The position numbers were made by a program, and so were the translations under genes. Below the pieces are notes generated by a model that did no database searches, was not told the origin of the DNA, and saw only the letters and a list, made by a program, of their open reading frames with translations. Positions 37,032-45,750 of a stretch of DNA of 64,000 bases are shown here, piece after piece. The stretch is from the NCBI RefSeq assembly GCF_000430995.1, contig NZ_HF952018.1:1020701-1084700 (forward strand). The letters run 5' to 3'. The DNA comes from Thermobrachium celere DSM 8682 (GTDB lineage Bacteria > Bacillota > Clostridia > Clostridiales > Caloramatoraceae). The first letter of the stretch is position 1. Each line of letters starts with the position of its first letter.

Positions 37032-37839
37032 ATCCTAATTTTTGCTTTAATCTTAATTTATCAGCAATCATAGCAATAAATTCACTATTAGTTGGTTTTC
37101 CTTTATCGTTATGAATTGTATAACCAAATATTTTATTAATAGTCTCAACTTGACCTCTAGCCCAAGCTACTTCAATAGCATGTCTTATTGCTCTTTCAAC
37201 TCTGCTTGGAGTAGTGTTGTACTTTCTAGCTATTGAAGGGTATAATTCCTTTGTAATGGCACTTAATAATTCAATATCATTAACTACCATTTGTATTGCA
37301 TCTCTTAAATACATATATCCTTTTATATGTGCAGGTACTCCAATTTCATGGATAATATTTGTGATCTCTGCTTCTAGGTTGTTATTGGTATTATTTAACT
37401 TTGAAATAGTTGATTCTGTAGAAATAAGTGAAATTCTCTTATTAGTCTCAACAACGCCATGATTAAACATTTGTCTTATTCTCTTTGAGAATATTTCCAT
37501 GTCAAATGGTTTTACAACATAATATTCAGCTCCTAAATTTATAGCTCTTTGAGTAATTTTATCTTGTCCTACAGCAGATAAAACAATAACTTTAGGAACT
37601 TTTTTATTCTCTAAAGAATTAATTTTTTCTAGAACACCAAGACCATCTAAATGAGGCATTATAATATCTAATACTAATACATCTGGACTATACTTTTCTA
37701 CTAACTCTACAGCCTCTATTCCATCCTTTGCAACTCCTAATACGTCAAAGTCATCTTGAGTCTTAAGATACTCACATAGTATTCCTGAAAATTCTTTGTT
37801 ATCATCTGCGATCACTATCTTTATCTTTTCACCATTCAT
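37030..37839 (-). CDS. spo0A: Stage 0 sporulation protein A, master response regulator
   Basis: Phosphorylated Spo0A commits the cell to sporulation. Receiver domain residues 1-125 with D12, D13, phospho-acceptor D58 in [15 protein letters not shown] and K in VVKPF; C-terminal DNA-binding domain about 150-269 with [20 protein letters not shown] (recognition helix). The frame extends to 37869, but GGGGAGG is 7 nt before the ATG at 37839, which gives [14 protein letters not shown] and 269 aa. Immediately downstream of spoIVB, as in all sporeformers. Promoters and a 0A box are seen upstream. Confidence 0.98.
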   Translation of the reverse strand: MNGEKIKIVIADDNKEFSGILCEYLKTQDDFDVLGVAKDGIEAVELVEKYSPDVLVLDIIMPHLDGLGVLEKINSLENKKVPKVIVLSAVGQDKITQRAINLGAEYYVVKPFDMEIFSKRIRQMFNHGVVETNKRISLISTESTISKLNNTNNNLEAEITNIIHEIGVPAHIKGYMYLRDAIQMVVNDIELLSAITKELYPSIARKYNTTPSRVERAIRHAIEVAWARGQVETINKIFGYTIHNDKGKPTNSEFIAMIADKLRLKQKLG

Positions 37840-37881
37840 CGTTAAACCTCCCCTACCCGCCTTGACCAATGTTTCAATACT

Positions 37882-37910
37882 ATTCTATAAGAAACTATTC
37901 GACAAAGCAA
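37882..37910 (-). promoter_or_regulatory. Putative vegetative (sigma-A) promoter of spo0A
   Basis: TTGCTT (37905-37910) and TAGAAT (37882-37887), 17 bp apart, about 43 bp upstream of the spo0A start. It overlaps the sigma-H promoter, and the 0A box lies in its spacer, so binding of Spo0A-P there could switch off the vegetative promoter. Confidence 0.55.
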
Positions 37911-37923
37911 TTTAAATTCCTGC
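37895..37923 (-). promoter_or_regulatory. Sigma-H promoter of spo0A
   Basis: GCAGGAATT (37915-37923; consensus RnAGGAwww) and GTCGAATAG (37895-37903; consensus RnnGAATww) separated by 11 bp. This matches sigma-H spacing; in Bacillus the sporulation promoter of spo0A is also sigma-H dependent. Confidence 0.7.
37898..37904 (-). promoter_or_regulatory. 0A box (Spo0A binding site)
   Basis: Perfect TGTCGAA heptamer on the minus strand. It overlaps the sigma-H -10 region and lies within the sigma-A spacer, consistent with autoregulation of spo0A. Confidence 0.7.
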
Positions 37924-37949
37924 TAAAATAATAAATTTTTTTCATTTTT

Positions 37950-37976
37950 GAGAAAGCTGCATACTGCAGCCTTCTC
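37950..37976 (-). other. Hairpin after spoIVB lacking a T run
   Basis: GAGAAGGCTGCA-GTA-TGCAGCTTTCTC on the minus strand (12 pairs with one G-U) begins just after the spoIVB stop codon, but A-rich sequence follows, so it is not a standard terminator. It may protect the spoIVB 3' end or limit read-through into spo0A. Confidence 0.5.
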
Positions 37977-37978
37977 CA

Positions 37979-39190
37979 TTAAAATTCATCGTTTAACTCA
38001 TTATACATCCATTCTGCATAAATTGCATAACCCATATCAGGTCTATTGACAAATACATGAGTAACAGCTCCAACTACTTTGTCATCCTGTATTATTGGAC
38101 TTCCACTCATTCCTTGAACTATTCCACCTGTTTTTTCAATTAATGTTTTGTCACTTATTCTAATTACCATACTTTTAGCATTTGGAGAATTTTGTTTGTT
38201 TACCTTTTCTATTATGATATTGTACTCCTTAACACTGTCATCCACTTGCACCAATATTTTAGCAGCACCCTCCTTAACCTCATCTTTATTTGCAATATAA
38301 TATAAGCGAGAATTTGGTAAAATTAAATCATTTACATCTTTTATCTCTCCATAAATACCACATAGAGTATTTTTGGTAAGTTTACCCACAACATCCTCTT
38401 CACTAAAAGCACCTCTTAGTTCTCCTGGTTTACCCTTTTCACCTTTTTCTATATCAATTATTTTTGCTTTATATATATTTCCATCTCGTACATTTAGCAT
38501 CTGTCCAGTATCAATATCATTTATTGGATGACCTAATGCAGCAAATTTTTTAAGCTTTGGATCAATAAAAGTTAACGTACCAATCCCCGATGTTGAATCT
38601 CTTACCCAAACACCCAATTTATATTGATTATTTTTATTTAAAATAGGTTCAATAGTTGTTTCAAAATATTTTTCTTTCCTTTTAACTTTAAGTGTAAGAG
38701 GTTTTCCATTTGAATTTATAATCATATCTGAAAGTTCTTTAATATTTCTAATTCTTTTATTATTAACTTCAACAATCATATCTCCAATTTGAATGTTTGC
38801 TAGCACTGCAGGACTTTGCTTTTTACCATATTGAGTTTCAATATCAGAAAATCCAACTACCAATATACCTTCTGTGTATAGTTTAACTCCAATTGAATGT
38901 CCTCCTACATAAACCTTTCTATCTTTATTAAAATTTATAGTTACTTCCTTAATAGGGATTATTCCAAATAATTTAGCATATCCCTTAATGCTATTTGCAT
39001 TATCATAATTAACATAATTAGTGTTTTTAGGAGTTATTTTTATGATCTGATTTTTAGTTATATTCAATTCATTCAATTGTTTTGTCACATTGATAGTTGA
39101 AGGAATATTATAAACTAAGTTTCCAAAATATAATATAAATAATATACTAAACAGCATTAAAAATGCTGATTTTTTAGATGTTTTTTTCAT
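37979..39190 (-). CDS. spoIVB: SpoIVB serine peptidase (S55)
   Basis: A signalling protease made in the forespore that triggers pro-sigma-K processing. A 403-aa protein: N-terminal membrane anchor (residues 10-28), PDZ domain (about 115-195), then the S55 domain with AALGHPINDIDTG (catalytic His) and GGIVQGMSGSPIIQDDKVVG (catalytic Ser), followed by AVTHVFVNRPDMGYAI. Located between recN and spo0A, the conserved position. The region upstream of the ATG carries no sigma-G promoter I could call confidently. Confidence 0.96.
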   Translation of the reverse strand: MKKTSKKSAFLMLFSILFILYFGNLVYNIPSTINVTKQLNELNITKNQIIKITPKNTNYVNYDNANSIKGYAKLFGIIPIKEVTINFNKDRKVYVGGHSIGVKLYTEGILVVGFSDIETQYGKKQSPAVLANIQIGDMIVEVNNKRIRNIKELSDMIINSNGKPLTLKVKRKEKYFETTIEPILNKNNQYKLGVWVRDSTSGIGTLTFIDPKLKKFAALGHPINDIDTGQMLNVRDGNIYKAKIIDIEKGEKGKPGELRGAFSEEDVVGKLTKNTLCGIYGEIKDVNDLILPNSRLYYIANKDEVKEGAAKILVQVDDSVKEYNIIIEKVNKQNSPNAKSMVIRISDKTLIEKTGGIVQGMSGSPIIQDDKVVGAVTHVFVNRPDMGYAIYAEWMYNELNDEF

Positions 39191-39333
39191 TTTATCACTC
39201 CTCTACCAAACTTTATAACGTCACCTACCTTTCTTTAATTCTAAGTTAACCTTTTTCTTGTCCACATATACTATAATATAGAATGCAATGCATACATCAT
39301 AAACTTTATTTGTAATCTTATGTTTTTAAACAT

Positions 39334-39368
39334 AAAAAAATGGACTTATTTATACATAAGTCCATTTT
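39334..39368 (-). terminator. Intrinsic terminator of recN
   Basis: AAAATGGACTTAT / ATAAGTCCATTTT with a 6-nt loop; TTTTTTT on the minus strand. Overlaps the stop codon. Confidence 0.85.
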
Positions 39369-41061
39369 ATTGCCTTATTTTAACTTTTAATTGATCAGCT
39401 AAATCTAGAATCTCTTTTGCATTAACTTTTGTAAGTTCTGTAACAATTGCTCCACCTAACATTCTTGCTAGTTCTTCAATTCTTTCATTATTTTGTAAAT
39501 TTGTAACTAAAGTAACAGTTTTATCATTTTTTATTACTTTTTGTATTTTAAAATGCTTGTCTCCCATAGCAGCAATTTGTGGTAGATGCGTCACACATAA
39601 TATCTGGTGTGTCTTTGAAATCAATACCATTTTTTCAGCAACTGCTTGAGCTGTTCTACCGCTTATTCCTGTGTCAATCTCATCAAATATAAGTATTGGA
39701 ATACTGTCAACATCTGCAACAACACTCTTAATTGCAAGCATTATTCTTGAAATTTCTCCTCCAGATGCAACTTTGTGTAGCGGTTTTAATGGTTCACCAA
39801 CATTTGATGATATTAAAAATTCTACTCTATCCTGCCCATTATAATCAAATTTATTTTTATTTTGTATATCAACTTCAAATATAGCTCTTTCCATGCCCAA
39901 ATATTTTAGTTCATTTTCTATTTTTGATTTCAACTCCTTTGCTGTGCTCTTTCTTATATTCGTTATTTGATTTGCCAATTCTTTAATTTCACATAATAAT
40001 CTTTCATATTCATCCTTTAATATTTCTATCATTTCATCACTTTTTTCCAATTCTTCTAATTCCTTTTTTATAGATTCATAGTAACTTAAAACCTCTTCAA
40101 TATTTGCACCATATTTTCTCTTAAGCTTGTTTATTAAATCTAGCCTGTTCTCAATATAGTTCAATTCTTCATCATTGTACTCAATTTTATCTCTATAATC
40201 CCTTATAGTATCAACTGCATCCTCTAATTTATAATAAACTTCCTCTAGTACTTTTTTTATTTCATCTAATTTGGAATCAAATTCACTTATTTGTCCCATA
40301 CTAACTATTGCAGAACCAATTGAGTCAAACGCACTTTCATTAATTTCACTATCATAAATTTTTTTGTACGCAGAATTTAAACATGAGTATATTTTTTCAG
40401 CATTTTTTAAAATATCTCTTCTTTGTGTTAATTCCTCTTCTTCACCTAACATTAAATTAGCATCATCTATTTCTTGTATCTGAAACTTTAATAGGTCAAT
40501 TTTTCTTAACCTATATTGTTCATCTTGGTTTAGTCTCTCAATATCCTTTTCTATTGATTTTATTTTTTCATACTTGTCTTTATAGTTATCTTTTAAGCTT
40601 TTTAACTTTTCCCCACAAAATGAATCTAGTATTTCGATATGTCTAGCATCATCTAGTAAAGATTGATGTTCATGTTGTCCATGTATATCTATTAAATATT
40701 TACTTATTTCCCTTATAAATGAAACACTAGTTGTTCTTCCGTTAACTCTTGAAATGCTCTTATTACTTTGATTAATTTCCCTAGCAAGGATTAAATAATC
40801 ATCTACTTCAATACCATTCTCTTTAAGATAAGATATTATCTTTTCATTTTTTATTTCAAAAATACCTTCTACAAAGGCAAAATCACTACCTGTTCTTATT
40901 ATCTCTTTGTTAAATTTTTCACCTACTAAAAAACTAACTGAATCTATTAATATTGATTTACCTGCTCCTGTTTCTCCTGTCAACACATTAAATCCATTTG
41001 AAAAATCTAATTCTAATTCTTCAATTAATGCAAAATTTTTTATCCTTAGTTTAAGAAGCAT
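39367..41061 (-). CDS. recN: DNA repair protein RecN
   Basis: An SMC-like ATPase acting early in double-strand break repair. A 564-aa protein: Walker A GETGAGKS (residues 29-36), long coiled coils (about 150-370), signature LHKVASGGEISRIMLAIK and Walker B PILIFDEIDTGISGRTA, then VTHLPQIAAMGD. The ATG at 41061, 6 nt after AGGAGG, is chosen over an upstream in-frame codon at 41079. It follows argR by 10 nt, the conserved argR-recN pair. Confidence 0.97.
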   Translation of the reverse strand: MLLKLRIKNFALIEELELDFSNGFNVLTGETGAGKSILIDSVSFLVGEKFNKEIIRTGSDFAFVEGIFEIKNEKIISYLKENGIEVDDYLILAREINQSNKSISRVNGRTTSVSFIREISKYLIDIHGQHEHQSLLDDARHIEILDSFCGEKLKSLKDNYKDKYEKIKSIEKDIERLNQDEQYRLRKIDLLKFQIQEIDDANLMLGEEEELTQRRDILKNAEKIYSCLNSAYKKIYDSEINESAFDSIGSAIVSMGQISEFDSKLDEIKKVLEEVYYKLEDAVDTIRDYRDKIEYNDEELNYIENRLDLINKLKRKYGANIEEVLSYYESIKKELEELEKSDEMIEILKDEYERLLCEIKELANQITNIRKSTAKELKSKIENELKYLGMERAIFEVDIQNKNKFDYNGQDRVEFLISSNVGEPLKPLHKVASGGEISRIMLAIKSVVADVDSIPILIFDEIDTGISGRTAQAVAEKMVLISKTHQILCVTHLPQIAAMGDKHFKIQKVIKNDKTVTLVTNLQNNERIEELARMLGGAIVTELTKVNAKEILDLADQLKVKIRQ

Positions 41062-41071
41062 ATTATGCCTC

Positions 41072-41524
41072 CTATTCATTTATTAATCTTCTAAATCTAG
41101 TAACTATTTCCTCTGCTTTTTCATTAGATCTTGCTAACACAAAAATTGTATTGTCGCCTGCTATAGTTCCAACAATTCCATCTAACTTTAATGTATCTAT
41201 AGCTTCTGCTGCTGCTGAAGCAGATCCAGATAATGTTTTTACAACTATCATATTGTTTACATAGTCTATAGACAATACTGTTTGTGAAAATATATTTACA
41301 AGCTTTTCGGTTAAGTAATTATCACTTTGTGACATTGAAGCATATTTGTATTTACCATATTTTGTTAATACCTTTACTAATTTTAACTCCTTAATATCTC
41401 TTGATATAGTTGCTTGAGTAACATCCATTCCAATTTTTCTTAACTCTTCTACTAATTCTTCTTGTGTTTCAATTTCTTTATTATTTATTATTTCTAGTAT
41501 TTTAGCATGTCTTGAAATTTTCAT
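41072..41524 (-). CDS. argR: Arginine repressor ArgR/AhrC
   Basis: A hexameric arginine-responsive regulator. A 150-aa protein with an N-terminal winged helix ([21 protein letters not shown], then [18 protein letters not shown]) and a C-terminal arginine-binding/oligomerisation domain ([19 protein letters not shown], whose GDN/D residues contact arginine). Lies between nadK and recN as in many Firmicutes. No arginine biosynthesis genes nearby. Confidence 0.96.
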   Translation of the reverse strand: MKISRHAKILEIINNKEIETQEELVEELRKIGMDVTQATISRDIKELKLVKVLTKYGKYKYASMSQSDNYLTEKLVNIFSQTVLSIDYVNNMIVVKTLSGSASAAAEAIDTLKLDGIVGTIAGDNTIFVLARSNEKAEEIVTRFRRLINE

Positions 41525-41545
41525 AAAGTTCCCCTCACTTCCCGC

Positions 41546-42397
41546 TTATCTGTCCTTAAGCTTATTTCGTAGTATATCATAGAAGGATCTATTAGATATT
41601 TTTATCAAATTCAAACAATTTAATGCCCTCTTAATTTTAACTAAATCACCACCTACAAGTTCATATCCTTCTTGTCCATCAGCTGTTAAATAAATTAAAC
41701 CTTCCTGTGATCTATCAACCACTACATTAATTTCATCATCTGATGAAACTACTATCGTCCTTGATTTTAATGAATGAGGACAGATAGGTGTTAATAACAT
41801 TACATCCAATGTTGGATTAACAATTGGACCTCCTGCAGATAGGGAATACGCAGTTGAACCTGTAGGTGTTGAAATTAATAATCCATCAGCATTGTAGGTA
41901 TCAACTAAGTTATTTTCGATATAAGCATCTAATTTAACCATTCTAGATAAATATCCTCTTGTTATACAAATATCGTTCAATGCAAAAAATGTTTTTAAAC
42001 ATTTATTTTCTCTAAAAACATCAGCTTTAATCATAATCCTTTTTTCAATTCTATAATCTCCTGCTAAAACCCTATCTAATGCATTGTATATATCATTTAT
42101 TTCAACTTCCGTTATAAAACCCAAACGGCCTAAATTTACTCCCAAAATAGGGGTATTATATTTTTGGATTTCTCGTGCTACACCTAATATTGTTCCATCT
42201 CCACCTAATATAATTACAAAATCTGAATTTCTATATATTTTATCTTTGTCTGTGCAAATTAAATTATTGTTTTTTATTCCTAAATCATAATAAACATAAA
42301 CACATAGATTTCTATCTAAAAGCCATTTAACTATTTCTGTAGTTAGTTTAAATTCGGCATCCTTTTCTCTATTAACAACAATCCCCACCTTAACCAT
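41546..42397 (-). CDS. nadK: NAD kinase
   Basis: Phosphorylates NAD+ to NADP+. A 283-aa protein with GGDGTILGVARE (catalytic Asp), LGRLGFITE, and STPTGSTAYSLSAGGPIV. Ribosome binding site GAGGAGTG. Part of the tlyA-nadK-argR-recN run. Confidence 0.97.
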   Translation of the reverse strand: MVKVGIVVNREKDAEFKLTTEIVKWLLDRNLCVYVYYDLGIKNNNLICTDKDKIYRNSDFVIILGGDGTILGVAREIQKYNTPILGVNLGRLGFITEVEINDIYNALDRVLAGDYRIEKRIMIKADVFRENKCLKTFFALNDICITRGYLSRMVKLDAYIENNLVDTYNADGLLISTPTGSTAYSLSAGGPIVNPTLDVMLLTPICPHSLKSRTIVVSSDDEINVVVDRSQEGLIYLTADGQEGYELVGGDLVKIKRALNCLNLIKISNRSFYDILRNKLKDR

Positions 42398-42443
42398 AAT
42401 GCACTCCTCAATATTTTATTCTACAAAAATTATAATTTTCCTT

Positions 42444-43256
42444 CTATGTATTCAACGAATTATGAGCTTCTTCAACAACTTTTTCTATATTTATATTCTC
42501 AAATAGCTTTTCATCATCTTCTTTATTAATCAAATATGCCAAATATTCTATATTTCCTTCTGGACCTTTAATCGGAGAATATGTTAATCCTTTAATTGTA
42601 AATCCTAAAGATGTAGAAAATTCTAATATAGTTTGTATAACCTCAACATGAACATTTTTATCTCTTACTACTCCTTTTTTACCAACCTTTTCTCTACCAG
42701 CTTCAAATTGTGGCTTGATCAAACAAACAACTTCCGCACCCTCTTTTGATAATTCCTTAACCACAGGTAACACCAATTTAAGAGAAATAAAAGAAACATC
42801 TATTGAAGTAAAATCTACTAACATACCAATGTCTTCTTGCTTAACATATCTTATATTTGTTCTTTCCATACAGACTACTCTTGGATCATTTCTTAGTTCC
42901 CATGCCATTTGACCGTAACCAACATCTATTGCAAATACTTTAGCTGCACCATTTTTTAACATACAATCAGTAAACCCGCCAGTGGAAGCTCCAACATCCA
43001 TTGCTATTTTATCCTGTAACTTAATGCCAAATTCCTTTATTGCTTTTTCAAGTTTTAAACCTCCACGGCTAACATAAGGAATTGCTTGTCCTTTAACTAT
43101 AATATTAGCATCTTTATTTACTTTTTCTCCAGGTTTATCAACCCTTTGGTTATCAACAAACACAAGACCTGCCATTATATTTTTTTTTGCCTTTTCTCTT
43201 GTTTCAAAAAAACCTTTTTCTACTAATAGTACATCAATTCTCTCTTTTTCCGCCAT
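42444..43256 (-). CDS. tlyA: TlyA-family rRNA 2'-O-methyltransferase
   Basis: S4 RNA-binding domain (residues 1-60, ERIDVLLVEKGFFETREKAK) followed by an FtsJ-like methyltransferase with MDVGASTGGFTDCMLKNGA (SAM site), DVGYGQ and SIDVSFISL, KPQFEAG. The mycobacterial TlyA methylates 16S C1409 and 23S C1920; clostridial members usually act on 23S rRNA. Start: ATG at 43256, 6 nt after GAGGAG; the upstream in-frame ATG at 43262 touches the site. 270 aa. Directly after dxs. Confidence 0.93.
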   Translation of the reverse strand: MAEKERIDVLLVEKGFFETREKAKKNIMAGLVFVDNQRVDKPGEKVNKDANIIVKGQAIPYVSRGGLKLEKAIKEFGIKLQDKIAMDVGASTGGFTDCMLKNGAAKVFAIDVGYGQMAWELRNDPRVVCMERTNIRYVKQEDIGMLVDFTSIDVSFISLKLVLPVVKELSKEGAEVVCLIKPQFEAGREKVGKKGVVRDKNVHVEVIQTILEFSTSLGFTIKGLTYSPIKGPEGNIEYLAYLINKEDDEKLFENINIEKVVEEAHNSLNT

Positions 43257-43268
43257 TTCCATCTCCTC

Positions 43269-45128
43269 TTAATCTATATTTTTTATTATTGTGTTATATA
43301 TACCTTCAGTATCTAACCCATATTTCTTATACAATATATCCACACTTCCGTGAGGAATAAACTCATCAGGATAAGCAATATTAATAACTTTTCCTTTATA
43401 TCCATGTTTTAATAAATATTCATTGACTGAAGAACCAAAGCCTCCATATAATACATTGTCTTCAACTGTATAAATATATTTACTTGTTTTTATTATTTCA
43501 TTCAACTTTGATTCATCTATAGGTTTTACAAACCTACAATTAATAAGTCCAACATCCAATCCTTTTTCCTTAAGTTTAATTGCTGCCTTATATGCATGCT
43601 GAACCATTTTTCCAGCTGCTAAAATTGTTATCTCTTCACCTACTAATAATGTTTCCCACTTTCCTAAATTTATATCATCATACTTATCAAATAAAACATC
43701 TGTATCTCCACCTCTAGGATATCTTATAGCAATTGGAAAATCTTGTTTAAAACACCATTGTAGCATTAATCTAAATTCCTTTAAGTCTTTTGGTGATAAA
43801 ATTGTTAAGTTTGGAATAATTCTTAGGTAGGATAAGTCAAAAACACCCTGATGAGTTTCACCATCTTCTCCTACCACACCTGCTCTATCTATTGCTAATA
43901 GAACAGGTAAGTTCTGTATACAAATATCATGAATCACTTGATCGTAAGCTCTTTGTAAAAAGGTTGAGTATACAGCAAAAACAGGCTTAAATCCCTCTTT
44001 TGCAAGACCAGCTGCCATTGTTGTTGCATGCTGTTCTGCTATACCAACATCAAAAAACCTGTTAGGAAATCTATTGGAAAATTCAGTTAAGCCTGTTCCA
44101 TCTGGCATAGCAGCCGTTATGGCTACTACTCTATTATCTTTTTCTGCATATTTTACTATTTCTTCTCCAAACACTTTTGAGTATGTCATTTTTTTAACAC
44201 TTAGTTTTTCACCGGTTTCAATTTCAAAAGGATCAACACCATGAAATACATCTGGCTTTTCTTCCGCATGAGTATAACCTCTACCTTTTTTAGTAACCAC
44301 ATGTATCAACACAGGTCCTTTTATTGTTTTTGCTCTATTTAAAACCTCTATTAGAACCTCTATATTATGGCCATCTATAGGACCTAAATATTTAAATCCT
44401 AAGTCTTCAAACAACATTCCATGAACAACAAGATGTTTTAAACCATCCTTAACTTTTTCTGCTGATTTATAAAGATTGCCACCTACTGCTGGTATTTTCT
44501 TAATAATACTTTCTAGTTCATCTCTTAAATTTATGTATGCTGGGGCTGTTCTAATTTTACTTAAATAACATGCAAGACTTCCCACATTTTGAGATATTGA
44601 CATTTCATTGTCATTTAATATAACTATCAAATTAGTCTTTGAACTTCCTGCATCATTAAGTGCTTCAAATGCCATTCCGCCTGTTAACGCCCCATCTCCA
44701 ATCACTGCAATAACATTATGTTTTTCACCCTTTAAATCTCTTGCTCTAGCCATTCCTAGTGCTGCAGAAATTGATGTGCTACTATGACCTGTTACAAAAT
44801 GGTCATATTCGCTCTCTGTTGGTTTAGGGAATCCACTTATTCCCTCATATTTTCTTAATGTATGAAATCTATCCCTTCTACCTGTTAAAATTTTATATAC
44901 ATAAGTTTGATGGCCTACATCCCAAACTATTCTATCTTTTTTAAAGTTAAAAACATAAAATAACGCTAAAGTTAATTCAATTACTCCTAAATTGGAAGCT
45001 AAATGTCCACCTGTCTTAGAAACAATATCTATTAAAAAGTCCCTTAATTCATTTGATAACTTATTTAATTCTTTATATGATAATCTTTTTATATCATCTG
45101 GAGTATTAATTCTATCCATGTACTTCAT
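43269..45128 (-). CDS. dxs: 1-deoxy-D-xylulose-5-phosphate synthase
   Basis: Thiamine-diphosphate enzyme making DXP from pyruvate and glyceraldehyde-3-phosphate, the first step of the MEP pathway. A 619-aa protein with DVGHQTYVYKILTGR, GDGALTGGMAFEALNDAG (ThDP motif), DGHNIEVL, and the transketolase-like C-terminal half (DRAGVVGEDGETHQG). The ispA - OLE RNA - oapA - dxs - tlyA order places isoprenoid genes on both sides of the structured RNA. Gap to oapA is 9 nt. Confidence 0.97.
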   Translation of the reverse strand: MKYMDRINTPDDIKRLSYKELNKLSNELRDFLIDIVSKTGGHLASNLGVIELTLALFYVFNFKKDRIVWDVGHQTYVYKILTGRRDRFHTLRKYEGISGFPKPTESEYDHFVTGHSSTSISAALGMARARDLKGEKHNVIAVIGDGALTGGMAFEALNDAGSSKTNLIVILNDNEMSISQNVGSLACYLSKIRTAPAYINLRDELESIIKKIPAVGGNLYKSAEKVKDGLKHLVVHGMLFEDLGFKYLGPIDGHNIEVLIEVLNRAKTIKGPVLIHVVTKKGRGYTHAEEKPDVFHGVDPFEIETGEKLSVKKMTYSKVFGEEIVKYAEKDNRVVAITAAMPDGTGLTEFSNRFPNRFFDVGIAEQHATTMAAGLAKEGFKPVFAVYSTFLQRAYDQVIHDICIQNLPVLLAIDRAGVVGEDGETHQGVFDLSYLRIIPNLTILSPKDLKEFRLMLQWCFKQDFPIAIRYPRGGDTDVLFDKYDDINLGKWETLLVGEEITILAAGKMVQHAYKAAIKLKEKGLDVGLINCRFVKPIDESKLNEIIKTSKYIYTVEDNVLYGGFGSSVNEYLLKHGYKGKVINIAYPDEFIPHGSVDILYKKYGLDTEGIYNTIIKNID

Positions 45129-45137
45129 ACTTTCACC

Positions 45138-45719
45138 CTATTTTCTTTTTACTTTTATTTTTTCTATAATCCAAGCAGTATTATATACAATATTGTTACT
45201 TTGAGTCATCGCAAAATTTTTACCCAATGCTTTACCACCAACAGTTAGCGAAGCAATCATTGCACTTATAACTAAAGCTAATAACGTTTGATTTTTAAAA
45301 TATCCACTAGACATTAATTTTGATATAATAATTCCACCTGCAGCACCACTTAATACGCCACAAATATCTCCGATAACATCATTACAAAAGTTAGAAACCT
45401 TATCAGCGTTTCTAATCAATTTAACAGCAGTTTTGGCACCTGTAACCTTTCTTGATGCGAGTGAATGAAAGGGTACTTCATCTGCTGCAGTAACCGCAAC
45501 ACCTATTATATCAAAAATAATGCCTATAATAATTATTGTAATTAAAATAAAAAATGCAAAAAAAATTCCTACACCACTTAGTAGAAAATTAGAAATAAAT
45601 CCTATACTGCCTGATATTAAAAATGTCCATAATGTAATTAACATTATCCATTTATAATTAGTATTTTTATCATTCGATTTCTTTTTATACAATTTTATTT
45701 TCTTATTTTCCTTTGACAT
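45138..45719 (-). CDS. oapA: OapA, OLE RNA-associated membrane protein
   Basis: A 193-aa protein with about four predicted helices (residues 23-45, 48-72, 117-137, 144-163), a basic N-terminus (KKIKLYKKK) and a basic C-terminus (EKIKVKRK). The loop between helices 2 and 3 carries D114VIGD118, the DxxxD pattern noted in OapA, the protein that brings OLE RNA to the membrane. Position between the GC-rich RNA region and dxs matches the known locus. The true start is the ATG at 45719, 4 nt after GGTGG; the frame open to 45848 only translates the RNA's 3' end. The assignment combines topology, DxxxD and gene order. Confidence 0.85.
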   Translation of the reverse strand: MSKENKKIKLYKKKSNDKNTNYKWIMLITLWTFLISGSIGFISNFLLSGVGIFFAFFILITIIIIGIIFDIIGVAVTAADEVPFHSLASRKVTGAKTAVKLIRNADKVSNFCNDVIGDICGVLSGAAGGIIISKLMSSGYFKNQTLLALVISAMIASLTVGGKALGKNFAMTQSNNIVYNTAWIIEKIKVKRK

Positions 45720-45720
45720 A

Positions 45721-45750
45721 TTACCACCTTTTATGTACATAGGGTGGTAA
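45721..45750 (-). promoter_or_regulatory. Hairpin at the OLE 3' end containing the oapA ribosome binding site
   Basis: TTACCACC (45743-45750) and GGTGGTAA (45721-45728), 8 bp perfect on the minus strand, with a 14-nt loop. GGTGG is the oapA ribosome binding site, 4 nt from its ATG. The CCACCCTA segment inside the first arm and loop can instead pair with TAGGGTGG at the RNA 5' end (46310-46317), so the two pairings exclude each other. Confidence 0.6.

Noticed and set aside
39191..39333. Sigma-G promoter before spoIVB
   Set aside because: A CATTCTA-like -10 is present but no -35 element at proper spacing.
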